Assembly (NCBI RefSeq): GCF_028737195.1
Contig: NZ_JAQZAJ010000001.1
Span: 744,001 to 808,000 of the forward strand
Source: Pseudovibrio exalbescens
Lineage (GTDB): Bacteria; Pseudomonadota; Alphaproteobacteria; Rhizobiales; Stappiaceae
Direction of reading: 5' to 3'
Length of the DNA: 64,000 nt
Shown: piece after piece, positions 55,188 to 63,245 of the stretch
How the letters are laid out: every line of letters starts with the position of its first letter
Numbering within the stretch: the first letter of the stretch is position 1
The notes under the pieces: model-generated
Databases searched by the model: none
Told to the model about the DNA's origin: nothing
The model's input: only the letters and a program-made list of their open reading frames with translations
Made by a program: the position numbers and the translations under genes

Positions 55188-55874
55188 TTAGCGAGCTTCT
55201 TCCATGGTGCTGATGATGTAGCCGAGGTAACGCTTGGAGTCGATTGGATCGTATCCAAGGCGATTACGGAGTTTCTTGCGCAGCTTGCTGATGTGGCTTT
55301 CGATAACATTCTCATCTACTTCACTTTCGAAGATGCCGTAGACGAAGTTGTAGATCTGAGCCTTTGTCAGGCGGCGCCCGTTGTTCTGAGCAAGATACTC
55401 GAGAATACGGCGTTCGCGACGTGGCAGTGGCAATACTTCACCCTTTGCCTCAGGATCGCGACCATCAAAGAATACTGTGAGGTCACCCAGTTCGACCTGT
55501 ACTGACTGTGTTTGCGTACGACGCTTGATCGCGTTCACACGTGCAAGTATTTCCTGCACATGGACTGGTTTGCGAACAACATCATCAACGCCGGCAGCAA
55601 ACAACTTCAAGGTCTGCTCCAGCTGTGTGGTGCTGTTCAACGCGATTACCGGCTTCTGACCACAACGACGCCGGATAATCTGCGGATACTGTTCGCGTTC
55701 AAGGCACTCACCAATCAAAATGGCCTCTACCGCTTCAAAATCTGTGTCTGGTGCAGAGCTAATCCAATCATGGAACTCTGACGGCTTGAACCCACTAGAG
55801 GAGATACCCTCTCGCTTGAAACCCGACGCATAGCCTTCGGTTACAAGCTCCTGTTCGTCAACAATTAGATACAT
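55188..55874 (-). CDS. ftcR: FtcR/Rem-type flagellar transcriptional regulator
   Basis: A 228-residue OmpR-like regulator, close to FtcR of Brucella and Rem of S. meliloti, which activate the hook, rod and filament genes. The receiver (about 1-115) has LIVDEQ at 3-8 and the KP dipeptide (Lys102, Pro103). The usual phospho-acceptor region reads AILIGECL near 51-58, with no Asp. The C-terminal winged helix (about 140-220; [24 protein letters not shown], then [10 protein letters not shown]) is intact. The start at 55874 fits the family; the frame to 55925 adds an unlikely leader. A CtrA-type box lies about 100 bp upstream. Confidence 0.88.
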   Translation of the reverse strand: MYLIVDEQELVTEGYASGFKREGISSSGFKPSEFHDWISSAPDTDFEAVEAILIGECLEREQYPQIIRRRCGQKPVIALNSTTQLEQTLKLFAAGVDDVVRKPVHVQEILARVNAIKRRTQTQSVQVELGDLTVFFDGRDPEAKGEVLPLPRRERRILEYLAQNNGRRLTKAQIYNFVYGIFESEVDENVIESHISKLRKKLRNRLGYDPIDSKRYLGYIISTMEEAR

Positions 55875-55976
55875 GACCCCAATTCCAAATACCCCACGGA
55901 CACTCATGGCAGTAATACAGGTCATTATTGGCTGTCAATTTAAGTTTTTGCGAAATTATTCAGTTTATCTAAGGGG

Positions 55977-55992
55977 TTAACCGTTTGTTAAC
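55977..55992. promoter_or_regulatory. CtrA-type binding site upstream of ftcR
   Basis: TTAA (55977-55980), seven bases, TTAAC (55988-55992): a perfect match to the full alphaproteobacterial CtrA consensus TTAA-N7-TTAAC. It lies 103 bp upstream of the ftcR start in an AT-rich, gene-free 356-bp region that also precedes the PilZ gene. It fits direct cell-cycle control of ftcR, the PilZ gene or both. Confidence 0.65.
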
Positions 55993-56230
55993 TAATCTAA
56001 TCTTCGCAAAATCTACGGACATTTATTTAAAATTTTATATTATCTGCTATTCAAATGGAAATATCCTCGGAATCTCAAGGCATAAGATGCATTTTGCAAG
56101 AGTGACCGAGTCAGTCCGACACAAGTTCGTCATGAGATGAATTGGTCATATAAGGGTCCAATTAACCAATTCAGCTCATTAAATTCCACGCAATTTTATG
56201 GGATAAAAAATCAGGGATTTCGCCGCTTTG

Positions 56231-56557
56231 ATGGATAAAAGACGCGAGAATCGGCAAAGGATTCGGTTTAGAGCAGGTAAGCTATGTGATCTTTCGGACC
56301 AATTTGTGGCTGATTGCGTCATTCGGGACCGGACACAATCCGGTGCGAGGCTACTCGTAGGCGATGCCGATGCCGTTCCCATCGAAGGACAGATATACTT
56401 CGACGACGATAGTAAAATTGCTCTCTATCGTCAGGCATGGAAGAAGAACTCGGAAGTTGGAATCCAGTTTCTATCGGAACCATGCGAGGTTAAGGATTTC
56501 ACGGCTAAGGACCTGCGCGCCCTGCGCGGGGTGTACTACGCCTTGACCGACAAGTAG
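56231..56557 (+). CDS. PilZ domain protein
   Basis: A single-domain protein of 108 residues. The RRxxR c-di-GMP motif is at the N-terminus (KRRENRQR) and the second motif is DRTQSG, with Thr where Ser is usual in DxSxxG. The beta-barrel continues through VPIEGQIYF and a conserved W...VGIQFL. Such proteins couple c-di-GMP to motility or polysaccharide output. It lies between ftcR and ugd, one motility and one polysaccharide gene. The ATG at 56231 is used. Confidence 0.82.
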   Translation: MDKRRENRQRIRFRAGKLCDLSDQFVADCVIRDRTQSGARLLVGDADAVPIEGQIYFDDDSKIALYRQAWKKNSEVGIQFLSEPCEVKDFTAKDLRALRGVYYALTDK

Positions 56558-56738
56558 GTTTCGAGCCCTGCCTGCACAGGACCTTTATTATAAATGTATG
56601 GTTGCAGCAGGTTCTCCCCTGCCTCCCACACATTTAGTAGGCCAAGGTCTTTAAATGCCTAAAACTTCGCGCTAATGCTTTCCCCCATCCAGAACCAGCA
56701 GGAATGGGTCAGTCTTTTGGCTGGCGACAGGAGCTACA

Positions 56739-58055
56739 ATGATCATTTCAGTCATCGGCAGCGGCTATGTAGGGCTCGTCTCAGGAGCCTGCTTTGCAGA
56801 CTTTGGCCATGAGGTTATCTGCGTTGATAAGGCGATCGAAAAGATCGAAGGGCTGAAGCGCGGAGAAATTCCGATTTTTGAACCGGGCCTTGATGAACTG
56901 GTCAAGCGCAACAGCGATGAAGGCCGCCTGTCCTTCACCACCGACTTGCCTAGCGCAGTCAAGAAGGCAGACGTTGTCTTTATTGCAGTAGGCACGCCCT
57001 CTCGTCGCGGAGATGGCCATGCTGACTTGAGTTTCGTTTACGACGTCTCCAAGGAGATTGCAGGGGCGCTGGACGGCTTTACTGTAGTTGTCACCAAATC
57101 AACGGTTCCGGTGGGCACCGGCGATGAAGTCGAACGTATAATTCGTGAAGCAAACCCGGATGCCGACTTTGAAGTGGTCTCCAATCCCGAGTTCCTTCGC
57201 GAAGGTGCCGCCATTGATGACTTCAAACGCCCGGACCGGATCGTTGTTGGTCTATCGAACGAGCGCGCACGCGATGCAATGACCGAGGTTTATCGTCCTC
57301 TATACCTCAACCAGTCCCCTATCCTGTTTACATCACGCCGTTCTTCCGAACTGATCAAGTACGCCGCCAACGCGTTTCTTGCCATGAAGATCACCTTCAT
57401 CAATGAAATTGCTGATCTGAGCGAAGCTGTGGGGGCAAACGTTCAGGATGTCGCTCGCGGGATTGGTCTTGATAACCGCATCGGGGCCAAGTTCTTGCAC
57501 GCGGGACCTGGATACGGCGGCTCCTGTTTTCCAAAGGACACCCTCGCACTTGTCAAAACCGCGCAAGACAACTCCTCTCCTGTGCGTCTGATCGAGGCTA
57601 CCTGCTCCATCAACGATACCCGCAAGCGCTCCATGTCTCGCAAGGTTCAAGCTGCGGTCGGCGGAGATGTCCGTGGCAAGAAAATTGCCATTCTCGGCCT
57701 CACATTCAAGCCAAACACCGACGACATGCGAGACAGCCCTTCGCTGTCAATTGTGCAAGCCCTGCAAGACAAAGGCGCACTCATTCATGCCTATGACCCG
57801 GAAGGCATGGAGAGTGCCGCCCAGCTCATGGACAATGTGGTGTTCGGCAAAGACGCCTACGAGATTGCCCAGGACGCAGACGCTCTGGTTATCGTGACCG
57901 AATGGAACGCTTTCCGCGCCTTGGATTTTGCGCGTCTGAAAGAAACCATGAAGGCTCCTGTTCTGGTTGATCTGCGCAATATCTACCGCCGGGAAGAGCT
58001 TGAAAAGCACGGGTTTACATACACCTGCGTTGGTCGCCCCGATCAGGAAATTTGA
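56739..58055 (+). CDS. ugd: UDP-glucose 6-dehydrogenase
   Basis: Oxidises UDP-glucose to UDP-glucuronate with two NAD, giving a precursor for acidic polysaccharides. The 438 residues have the NAD motif GSGYVGLVSGACFADFGHEV, the catalytic Cys263 in GYGGSCFPKDT, and the Lys of RRSSELIKYAANAFLAMKITFINE. Length is typical. It stands ahead of the capsular genes, which read the other way, and ends at a shared terminator. Uronate may feed that capsule. Confidence 0.96.
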   Translation: MIISVIGSGYVGLVSGACFADFGHEVICVDKAIEKIEGLKRGEIPIFEPGLDELVKRNSDEGRLSFTTDLPSAVKKADVVFIAVGTPSRRGDGHADLSFVYDVSKEIAGALDGFTVVVTKSTVPVGTGDEVERIIREANPDADFEVVSNPEFLREGAAIDDFKRPDRIVVGLSNERARDAMTEVYRPLYLNQSPILFTSRRSSELIKYAANAFLAMKITFINEIADLSEAVGANVQDVARGIGLDNRIGAKFLHAGPGYGGSCFPKDTLALVKTAQDNSSPVRLIEATCSINDTRKRSMSRKVQAAVGGDVRGKKIAILGLTFKPNTDDMRDSPSLSIVQALQDKGALIHAYDPEGMESAAQLMDNVVFGKDAYEIAQDADALVIVTEWNAFRALDFARLKETMKAPVLVDLRNIYRREELEKHGFTYTCVGRPDQEI

Positions 58056-58080
58056 TCGGCCGACAAGAAGACAAACACCA

Positions 58081-58110
58081 AAGGCCCGTTTTCCCACGGG
58101 CCTTTTCTTT
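58081..58110. terminator. bidirectional terminator between ugd and the SDR gene
   Basis: Stem AAGGCCCGT (58081-58089) with ACGGGCCTT (58096-58104) and a T run on the plus side. It lies between convergent stop codons at 58055 and 58113. Confidence 0.8.
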
Positions 58111-58112
58111 AC

Positions 58113-58958
58113 CTAGTCGGTCTTCTCTGTTTCCCGCAGCTCTGGAACGTTTGTCTGATCCAAGTTTCTGTAACTTGGATCCTCCAAAATTTTGGCTCTG
58201 AACAAGCCCATAGTGAGATCTGACAATGGTGGGATCAGAAATGTCTTCTGCAGCCATATGCCGACGACCAAAGGTATTGGAAACGCAATCACCGACCACT
58301 TTCTGTGAAGTCTTGCCTTGATTATCCGCGCAGCTTTTTCGGCTGATATTTTAAAAGGCTTTGCGCCAAGATGCCTTGCAGTCATGCTGCTGGCTACAAA
58401 CCCAGGATAAATCACCGCCACCGCAACGCCGGTTCCCCGAAACTGGCCACGCAATGCAGCACCATAAGAGGCAATTGCTGCCTTGGTTGCCGAATAACTT
58501 GGCATATCTGGAAGTGCTCTCAGGCCAGCAAGCGATGATACAAAAGCAATCTGGCCATGGCCCCGCGCTTTCATGCCGGGCAAAACGGCCTGTGCAGTCT
58601 CAACTGCGGCCGTATAGTTGACCTGCGTCAGCCGGTGCGCCTCCTCCGGATCTTCCAGACCGGTCTCATCCTTTCTGCCACAGGTTACTCCGGCGTTCGC
58701 AATCGCCAAATCCACCGCGTAACTGTTGTCGAACGCCTGCAGTGTTGCGCGCAGCACTTCATGGTTTCTCACATCCAACTCGATTACATGCACGTGGGCG
58801 CCTTGGGCAGCACAGTCGTTGGCAACGCTGCTGAGCTGCTGGCGGTCTCGCCCGATGAGCGCGAGGCGAATGTTTGGGCCTGCATAGGCCTTGGCAAGAG
58901 CGGCGCCAATTCCCCGACTGGCTCCTGTGATGACGATTGTCGTTTCGGTTGTCGTCAT
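58113..58958 (-). CDS. short-chain dehydrogenase/reductase (RkpH-like)
   Basis: NAD(P)-dependent oxidoreductase, 281 residues. GASRGIGAALA near 12 binds the cofactor, NAG near 94 stabilises the fold, and the catalytic set is Ser (VSSLAG), Tyr and Lys (SYSATKAA). An apolar C-terminal segment (WSVIAFPIPLVVGIWLQ) suggests membrane association. An SDR of this type, RkpH, belongs to the S. meliloti K-antigen locus. The gene lies 10 bp after the KpsC-like gene, so a capsule role is likely. The substrate is unknown. Confidence 0.82.
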   Translation of the reverse strand: MTTTETTIVITGASRGIGAALAKAYAGPNIRLALIGRDRQQLSSVANDCAAQGAHVHVIELDVRNHEVLRATLQAFDNSYAVDLAIANAGVTCGRKDETGLEDPEEAHRLTQVNYTAAVETAQAVLPGMKARGHGQIAFVSSLAGLRALPDMPSYSATKAAIASYGAALRGQFRGTGVAVAVIYPGFVASSMTARHLGAKPFKISAEKAARIIKARLHRKWSVIAFPIPLVVGIWLQKTFLIPPLSDLTMGLFRAKILEDPSYRNLDQTNVPELRETEKTD

Positions 58959-58968
58959 TCCCCTCTCC

Positions 58969-60474
58969 TTATAGCCGCAGTTTACGCGCAGCCCAAGAAA
59001 TGTACTGCAAAGCCAAACGCTTCGGGCGCGCGGCAGTGCGTTCCCTCATTTCCATCAACCGGCGGATAAGGATCTCAGGTGTCGTAACGTTAAGCGTTAT
59101 TGGGTCTATGGCTCGCATGTATTCGACCAGCGTGATGTAAAGGAGCTCTTCGAGGCTTCTCTGCCGCACCCGCAAGAGACTTTTCGTGCGATCATCGGTC
59201 AGCCCCCACCCCGCATAGAACGGCAGCCCATAGGCTGTGACCGGTTTGTCTCGAACCAACGCTTCAAAACCCGCGAGAGAGGAAAAGGTCACCACACGAT
59301 CTGCCCGCTCTATTAGATCGATGATATCGGCATTCGAAACAACTTGATCACAAAGCCCTGCCGAAACGGCCTCTGACACCTTTCCTTTGCGAAGGTCCGC
59401 CGCAACATCAGGATGCGGTTTGTACACCACATAGGCCTCTGGGAAGTCTTCTCTGACTTTTTTCAGGAGATCGATATTGATGTTTGGACTGTTCTCGCAG
59501 TCCAACAAATCCGACAGCCCCCTGCGCACCGCCATGTCATCAGCAACTTGCCCAGGAACCAAAACAACTTCCTGCTCAAGGCCTGCTGATAGTTCAGAGG
59601 GGGCACCTGTCAGATTGTATTTGGAAACCCGTGCCGCTACCAAAATCCGTTTGAGTTCTTTGCCACGTTCCAACTGTCTTGCAGAAAGATCGAGCTGGTT
59701 CAGCAGTCTAAACAATCGGCTGTCGGACCGAGGATCGTAGTAGATGCCATGATCATCAAATGCCACGGAGGCCCCCGAAATGAGGCCCGCCCCCAAACCC
59801 ACAGAGCGCAAGAACCCGTCTTCGATACGCTGAAAAGTGATTTCTTCCTTCCGGCAGGCCTCAATGATGCTGTTCGGAACAGAGTTCCCCCACCCAATCA
59901 GGCGGCTGCGTGTTTTTGCTGCTTCTTTAAATCCTGTCTCTGGATCTTTCACAAAACGCACATTGCGCCCACGACCAATCAGCTTTCTGATGCCCCGGTG
60001 GTTCCAAAATTTAACACCAACACATATTGCGGGCTGAAGCGTTTCAGCGGCATGCCTGATTTCAGCTTCTTTGAGTTCAAGCGCTTCGCGCTCACCAACG
60101 TGCATGCCGTTGTTGCACAACCACACCTTCTGCATCTTCTCCACCAGCCTTAGCGGGACAGGCCCACGCTCATAGTTCGTTTCTGAAACAGCTGCCAACT
60201 CACTGGCAGCACCATAAAGTTCAACGGAACGCACTGTTGTTCCCGCGACCTGATGGCTGACCTCTTGCGCTGGTTTCGACCAAATGTAAACAGTATTCCC
60301 GTACTTCTCCGCCCAGCACCGTGCGTTCACCAACACATCGCATTCGCGCATTTCAAAGCAGATTTTCGCAAATGCAAGAGGCGCGCCCAGCACCCCTCCT
60401 TGAAGGTTCAAAGCGCGTATCAAGTCCTTGCCAAACCTGCGGCTTTCGGAGTCAAAGCAATAAATGGGTGTCAT
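58969..60474 (-). CDS. KpsC-like capsular polysaccharide beta-Kdo transferase (single module)
   Basis: A 501-residue protein. The part from about residue 190 matches the C-terminal half of KpsC, which adds beta-Kdo to the lipid anchor of group 2 capsules: FQRIEDGFLRSVGLGAGL, DDHGIYYD, VVLVPGQVADDMAVRRG, VVYKPHPDV and SLAGFEALVRDKPVTAYGLPFYAGWGLT. E. coli KpsC has about 675 residues with two modules. Here I see one clear module and an N-terminal region without the second copy of EDGF. The start overlaps the KpsS-like stop (60471-60474). Confidence 0.85.
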   Translation of the reverse strand: MTPIYCFDSESRRFGKDLIRALNLQGGVLGAPLAFAKICFEMRECDVLVNARCWAEKYGNTVYIWSKPAQEVSHQVAGTTVRSVELYGAASELAAVSETNYERGPVPLRLVEKMQKVWLCNNGMHVGEREALELKEAEIRHAAETLQPAICVGVKFWNHRGIRKLIGRGRNVRFVKDPETGFKEAAKTRSRLIGWGNSVPNSIIEACRKEEITFQRIEDGFLRSVGLGAGLISGASVAFDDHGIYYDPRSDSRLFRLLNQLDLSARQLERGKELKRILVAARVSKYNLTGAPSELSAGLEQEVVLVPGQVADDMAVRRGLSDLLDCENSPNINIDLLKKVREDFPEAYVVYKPHPDVAADLRKGKVSEAVSAGLCDQVVSNADIIDLIERADRVVTFSSLAGFEALVRDKPVTAYGLPFYAGWGLTDDRTKSLLRVRQRSLEELLYITLVEYMRAIDPITLNVTTPEILIRRLMEMRERTAARPKRLALQYISWAARKLRL

Positions 60475-61796
60475 GACGCGACCTCCCCAAGTTCACCTTG
60501 TTCAAAATTCGGCAGTACCTTTTGTTCCTCCGGCGGCTCGGAAAGTTTCGTGACGAAGGACTTTACTGCGGTTTCCAGACCGGCAGCGTTATGGATCGCA
60601 CCTTTGACCTGCGTGCGTTTTTTGAGCAGGCGGACAAAATCGGCGAGCAATGCCGAACTGGGCGCGCAAGGCGCACGCCAAAAATCATGTAGTGGCTGTT
60701 GATCTGTAAGCCCCTCAAAGCAATAGATGGGCGAAGACAATGCCTTAACAGGGACACCTTCGAGCATGGCTTCAAGGCCCGCGGTCGAGTTGACCGTAAC
60801 CACCCCTTGAACCACCTTGAGCCACTGCGCCATGGCGCCACCGCGCACGAAATGAACCCTCTGCGCGCAGCCGAGTTCCGCGCTGAGCCGTGCCACTTGA
60901 TCTGGCCACTTTTCAAAGCCTGCATCCAGAGGGTGTTCTTTGATCACCAAGTTTGCGTCGTGGGGAGCACAAGTCGCGAACGACCTTAGAATAACTTCGA
61001 GCGCAGGGAGCATGCTGCCAAAATCCGATTTGGCTCGGATTTGATAATCGCCTTCAAGCTGAAGAGGGAACAGAAAAACACTTTTCCTGCCTTCCAGCGA
61101 GTTCTGGAGAGCGCTCGCTCGCTCCTCGGCTCGGCGTTCGCCAAGGAGTTTTATCGCCCAAAGCGCATATTCTTCCAAAGGGTTGTAAAGAGTATGCTTT
61201 TGGTAGCGCGGATAGAAGTACCACAGGAAGTAGTTACTCAAGTTGTATAGGAGATCTGGCAGCACCTGATAGCGCAGAAACCGTGATGGAAACTCTGCTT
61301 CCTCTCCAATGATCGGCAGCGCCTTTGCTAAGCGTTGTATTTCTTTCGGATCTTTTGGAAGTCCGCCATATGGCTGCCCCTCTTGGCGCTGCAATGTCAT
61401 GAAGCCCGGTCGAACCAACCCCATTTCACTTACATAAACGCGAATGCCGTTTTCGCACGCCAAGTCGATCGCGCAGCGATGATAGAAGCGCTCGTCCCCG
61501 TGGCAGATCAGATCAGTCGGCCGCCAGGATTTGATGAGACTTTCGAAATAGGCTCGCCAATCCTTCGCTCTCCCCCGATAGCTTCGTGTCTCTCGGCCAC
61601 TCCAATAGATCCAGTCTCCAACGCACAGGTTGATGCGCAAGACCGGCGCGCCTTGCCCAATCAACTCCCGACCCACTCGGCAATAAAGAGGTGACAGAGG
61701 ACCCTGGAGAAACAGGTAGCGGCGTTCGGGCAAGTCTTGCCGAGTTTCCTTGTGCCCATGAGTACGATGGGGCCGCTCTTCAAAGCTCATGTTCAA
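60471..61796 (-). CDS. KpsS-like capsular polysaccharide Kdo transferase (copy 1)
   Basis: A 441-residue protein of the KpsS family, which starts the poly-Kdo linker on phosphatidylglycerol of capsule glycans. YLFLQGPLSPLYCRVGRELI near 28, RINLCVGDWIYW near 54, the HPLD of LVIKEHPLDAGFEKW, FPLQLEGDYQIRAKSDFG and TVNSTAGLEAML are typical. It overlaps its paralogue by 17 bp upstream and the KpsC-like gene downstream, so all are one transcription unit. Confidence 0.85.
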   Translation of the reverse strand: MNMSFEERPHRTHGHKETRQDLPERRYLFLQGPLSPLYCRVGRELIGQGAPVLRINLCVGDWIYWSGRETRSYRGRAKDWRAYFESLIKSWRPTDLICHGDERFYHRCAIDLACENGIRVYVSEMGLVRPGFMTLQRQEGQPYGGLPKDPKEIQRLAKALPIIGEEAEFPSRFLRYQVLPDLLYNLSNYFLWYFYPRYQKHTLYNPLEEYALWAIKLLGERRAEERASALQNSLEGRKSVFLFPLQLEGDYQIRAKSDFGSMLPALEVILRSFATCAPHDANLVIKEHPLDAGFEKWPDQVARLSAELGCAQRVHFVRGGAMAQWLKVVQGVVTVNSTAGLEAMLEGVPVKALSSPIYCFEGLTDQQPLHDFWRAPCAPSSALLADFVRLLKKRTQVKGAIHNAAGLETAVKSFVTKLSEPPEEQKVLPNFEQGELGEVAS

Positions 61797-63141
61797 GCCC
61801 TGCCCAATCGTCTTCTTTGTGCTGCTTTTTGCCTCTTGTCTTGATTTGCGCTCGCGATGTTACCGGGATGCCTTGGGCAATTGCCTTTTTCAGGCGCAGC
61901 GGTTCATTTTCCAACGCGCCCGGCAAATTTACAGTCTCGGCGATGAGCCTTTCAGCGGCGGCTACTGCGGCAGCTTTACGCCCCACTCGAGTATAAAAGT
62001 TGCCTTTAACCTGAATGGTGCTGGCCAGCACCTGTTCAAAGGCGCGCAGTAGTCGCTGGTCCGGCTTTTCTGGATCATGCCAAAACTGATCCAGTCCACC
62101 TTGAAACGTCAATCCGTCAATGTCGTAGATGGCAATGCCGAGTATCTTTACGGGGCACTTCAGCCTGAGGGCGTGAAGCCCTGTGGTGCTATTCACCATT
62201 ATGGCGCCGCGTGCGGCTTTCAAAAGCGTGGCCAGGTTCCCGCCATCAATGACATGAACCCGCCTTTTGACGTGATACTTGCGTGACAAGCGACGAATGA
62301 TCACGGTCCAAGGTTCAATTCCATTATCAAGCGGGTGCACTTTGAACACCAGGTGCTGAGCCTTGGGCGCATGATGAGCGAAACTCGCTATTGTCAGCTC
62401 GATTGCTTCACTCAGATGATTAAAGCGCGAGTTGTAGCGCAGCTGATAATCGCTTTGCAGCTGAAGCGGAAAAACAAAATAACCAGCAGCAATCTCGACC
62501 ACATCTTCAATGAGCATGTTGGCCCCCTCGTCCTTTCGTCTCGCCATCAGAAGCCGAGGGATCATTGCCAGATATTCAAAGAGCGGATTGTAAACCTTGT
62601 CGTCATCGAAAAGGTAATAGGGCCAGGGGAAGAAGAAGTTGAGCAGGTTGTAAAAAACCTCCCCGAATGCCTCGTTGAAAAACGGGTACGGATATTCAAC
62701 TTCGGTGGAGACAGGCATCATGTTCTGCGCCAAGTCTTTGATCTTCTGCGGATCTTCGGGAAAGCGCGAGTAGGCTCCCATGCCATCTCGCTCAAGGGTC
62801 ACCCAATCTGGCCTCAAGTACCCAAATTCATAGGCATAACAGGGAATGTCGAGTTGGTTGCAGACTTCATTGGCGATGGCATGGTAGGGGAACCTGTCCT
62901 GATAGTAGACAACGTCCGTCACTTTGTTTTCAAAGAGAAACCGGCGCAGGTACGCTTCCCAGTTGGCGAGCCGCCCACGATAGGAAACGGAGCGTTTGTC
63001 GTGCCAAAAAACCCAATCACCAATGCATAGGTTGATGCGAAGAGTTTTGGCTCCTCGTGCTTCAAGTTCGTCTGCCAGCTTTCGAGCAAAAACGGAGGGT
63101 GGACCTTGCAGAAACAAGAAAACCCTTTGCTCTGCATCCAT
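61780..63141 (-). CDS. KpsS-like capsular polysaccharide Kdo transferase (copy 2)
   Basis: A 453-residue paralogue of the next gene, with the same order of motifs: VFLFLQGPPSVFARKLADEL, RINLCIGDWVFW, FPLQLQSDYQLRYNSRF, LVFKVHPLDNGIEPW and MVNSTTGLHAL. Its C-terminal tail is Lys-rich and basic (KTRGKKQHKEDD). The start at 63141 (MDAEQRVF) has GGTGGAG upstream; the longer frame to 63162 is less likely. Two KpsS-like proteins in tandem are unusual; different linker steps may be involved. Confidence 0.85.
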   Translation of the reverse strand: MDAEQRVFLFLQGPPSVFARKLADELEARGAKTLRINLCIGDWVFWHDKRSVSYRGRLANWEAYLRRFLFENKVTDVVYYQDRFPYHAIANEVCNQLDIPCYAYEFGYLRPDWVTLERDGMGAYSRFPEDPQKIKDLAQNMMPVSTEVEYPYPFFNEAFGEVFYNLLNFFFPWPYYLFDDDKVYNPLFEYLAMIPRLLMARRKDEGANMLIEDVVEIAAGYFVFPLQLQSDYQLRYNSRFNHLSEAIELTIASFAHHAPKAQHLVFKVHPLDNGIEPWTVIIRRLSRKYHVKRRVHVIDGGNLATLLKAARGAIMVNSTTGLHALRLKCPVKILGIAIYDIDGLTFQGGLDQFWHDPEKPDQRLLRAFEQVLASTIQVKGNFYTRVGRKAAAVAAAERLIAETVNLPGALENEPLRLKKAIAQGIPVTSRAQIKTRGKKQHKEDDWAGLEHEL

Positions 63142-63245
63142 TGCTCCACCCCACTCAAGCAACCCTAGCCTCGCCTTGTGCGCGGCCTCTTACTCAACTC
63201 AAATGCCCTATGCCTGTTTTAAACCGCTGCCAGCGGCGAACAATC

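Noticed and set aside
56160-56185. Second possible CtrA site (TTAACC...TTAAA) before the PilZ gene
   Set aside because: The halves are 13 nt apart and not 7, so it does not fit the consensus.
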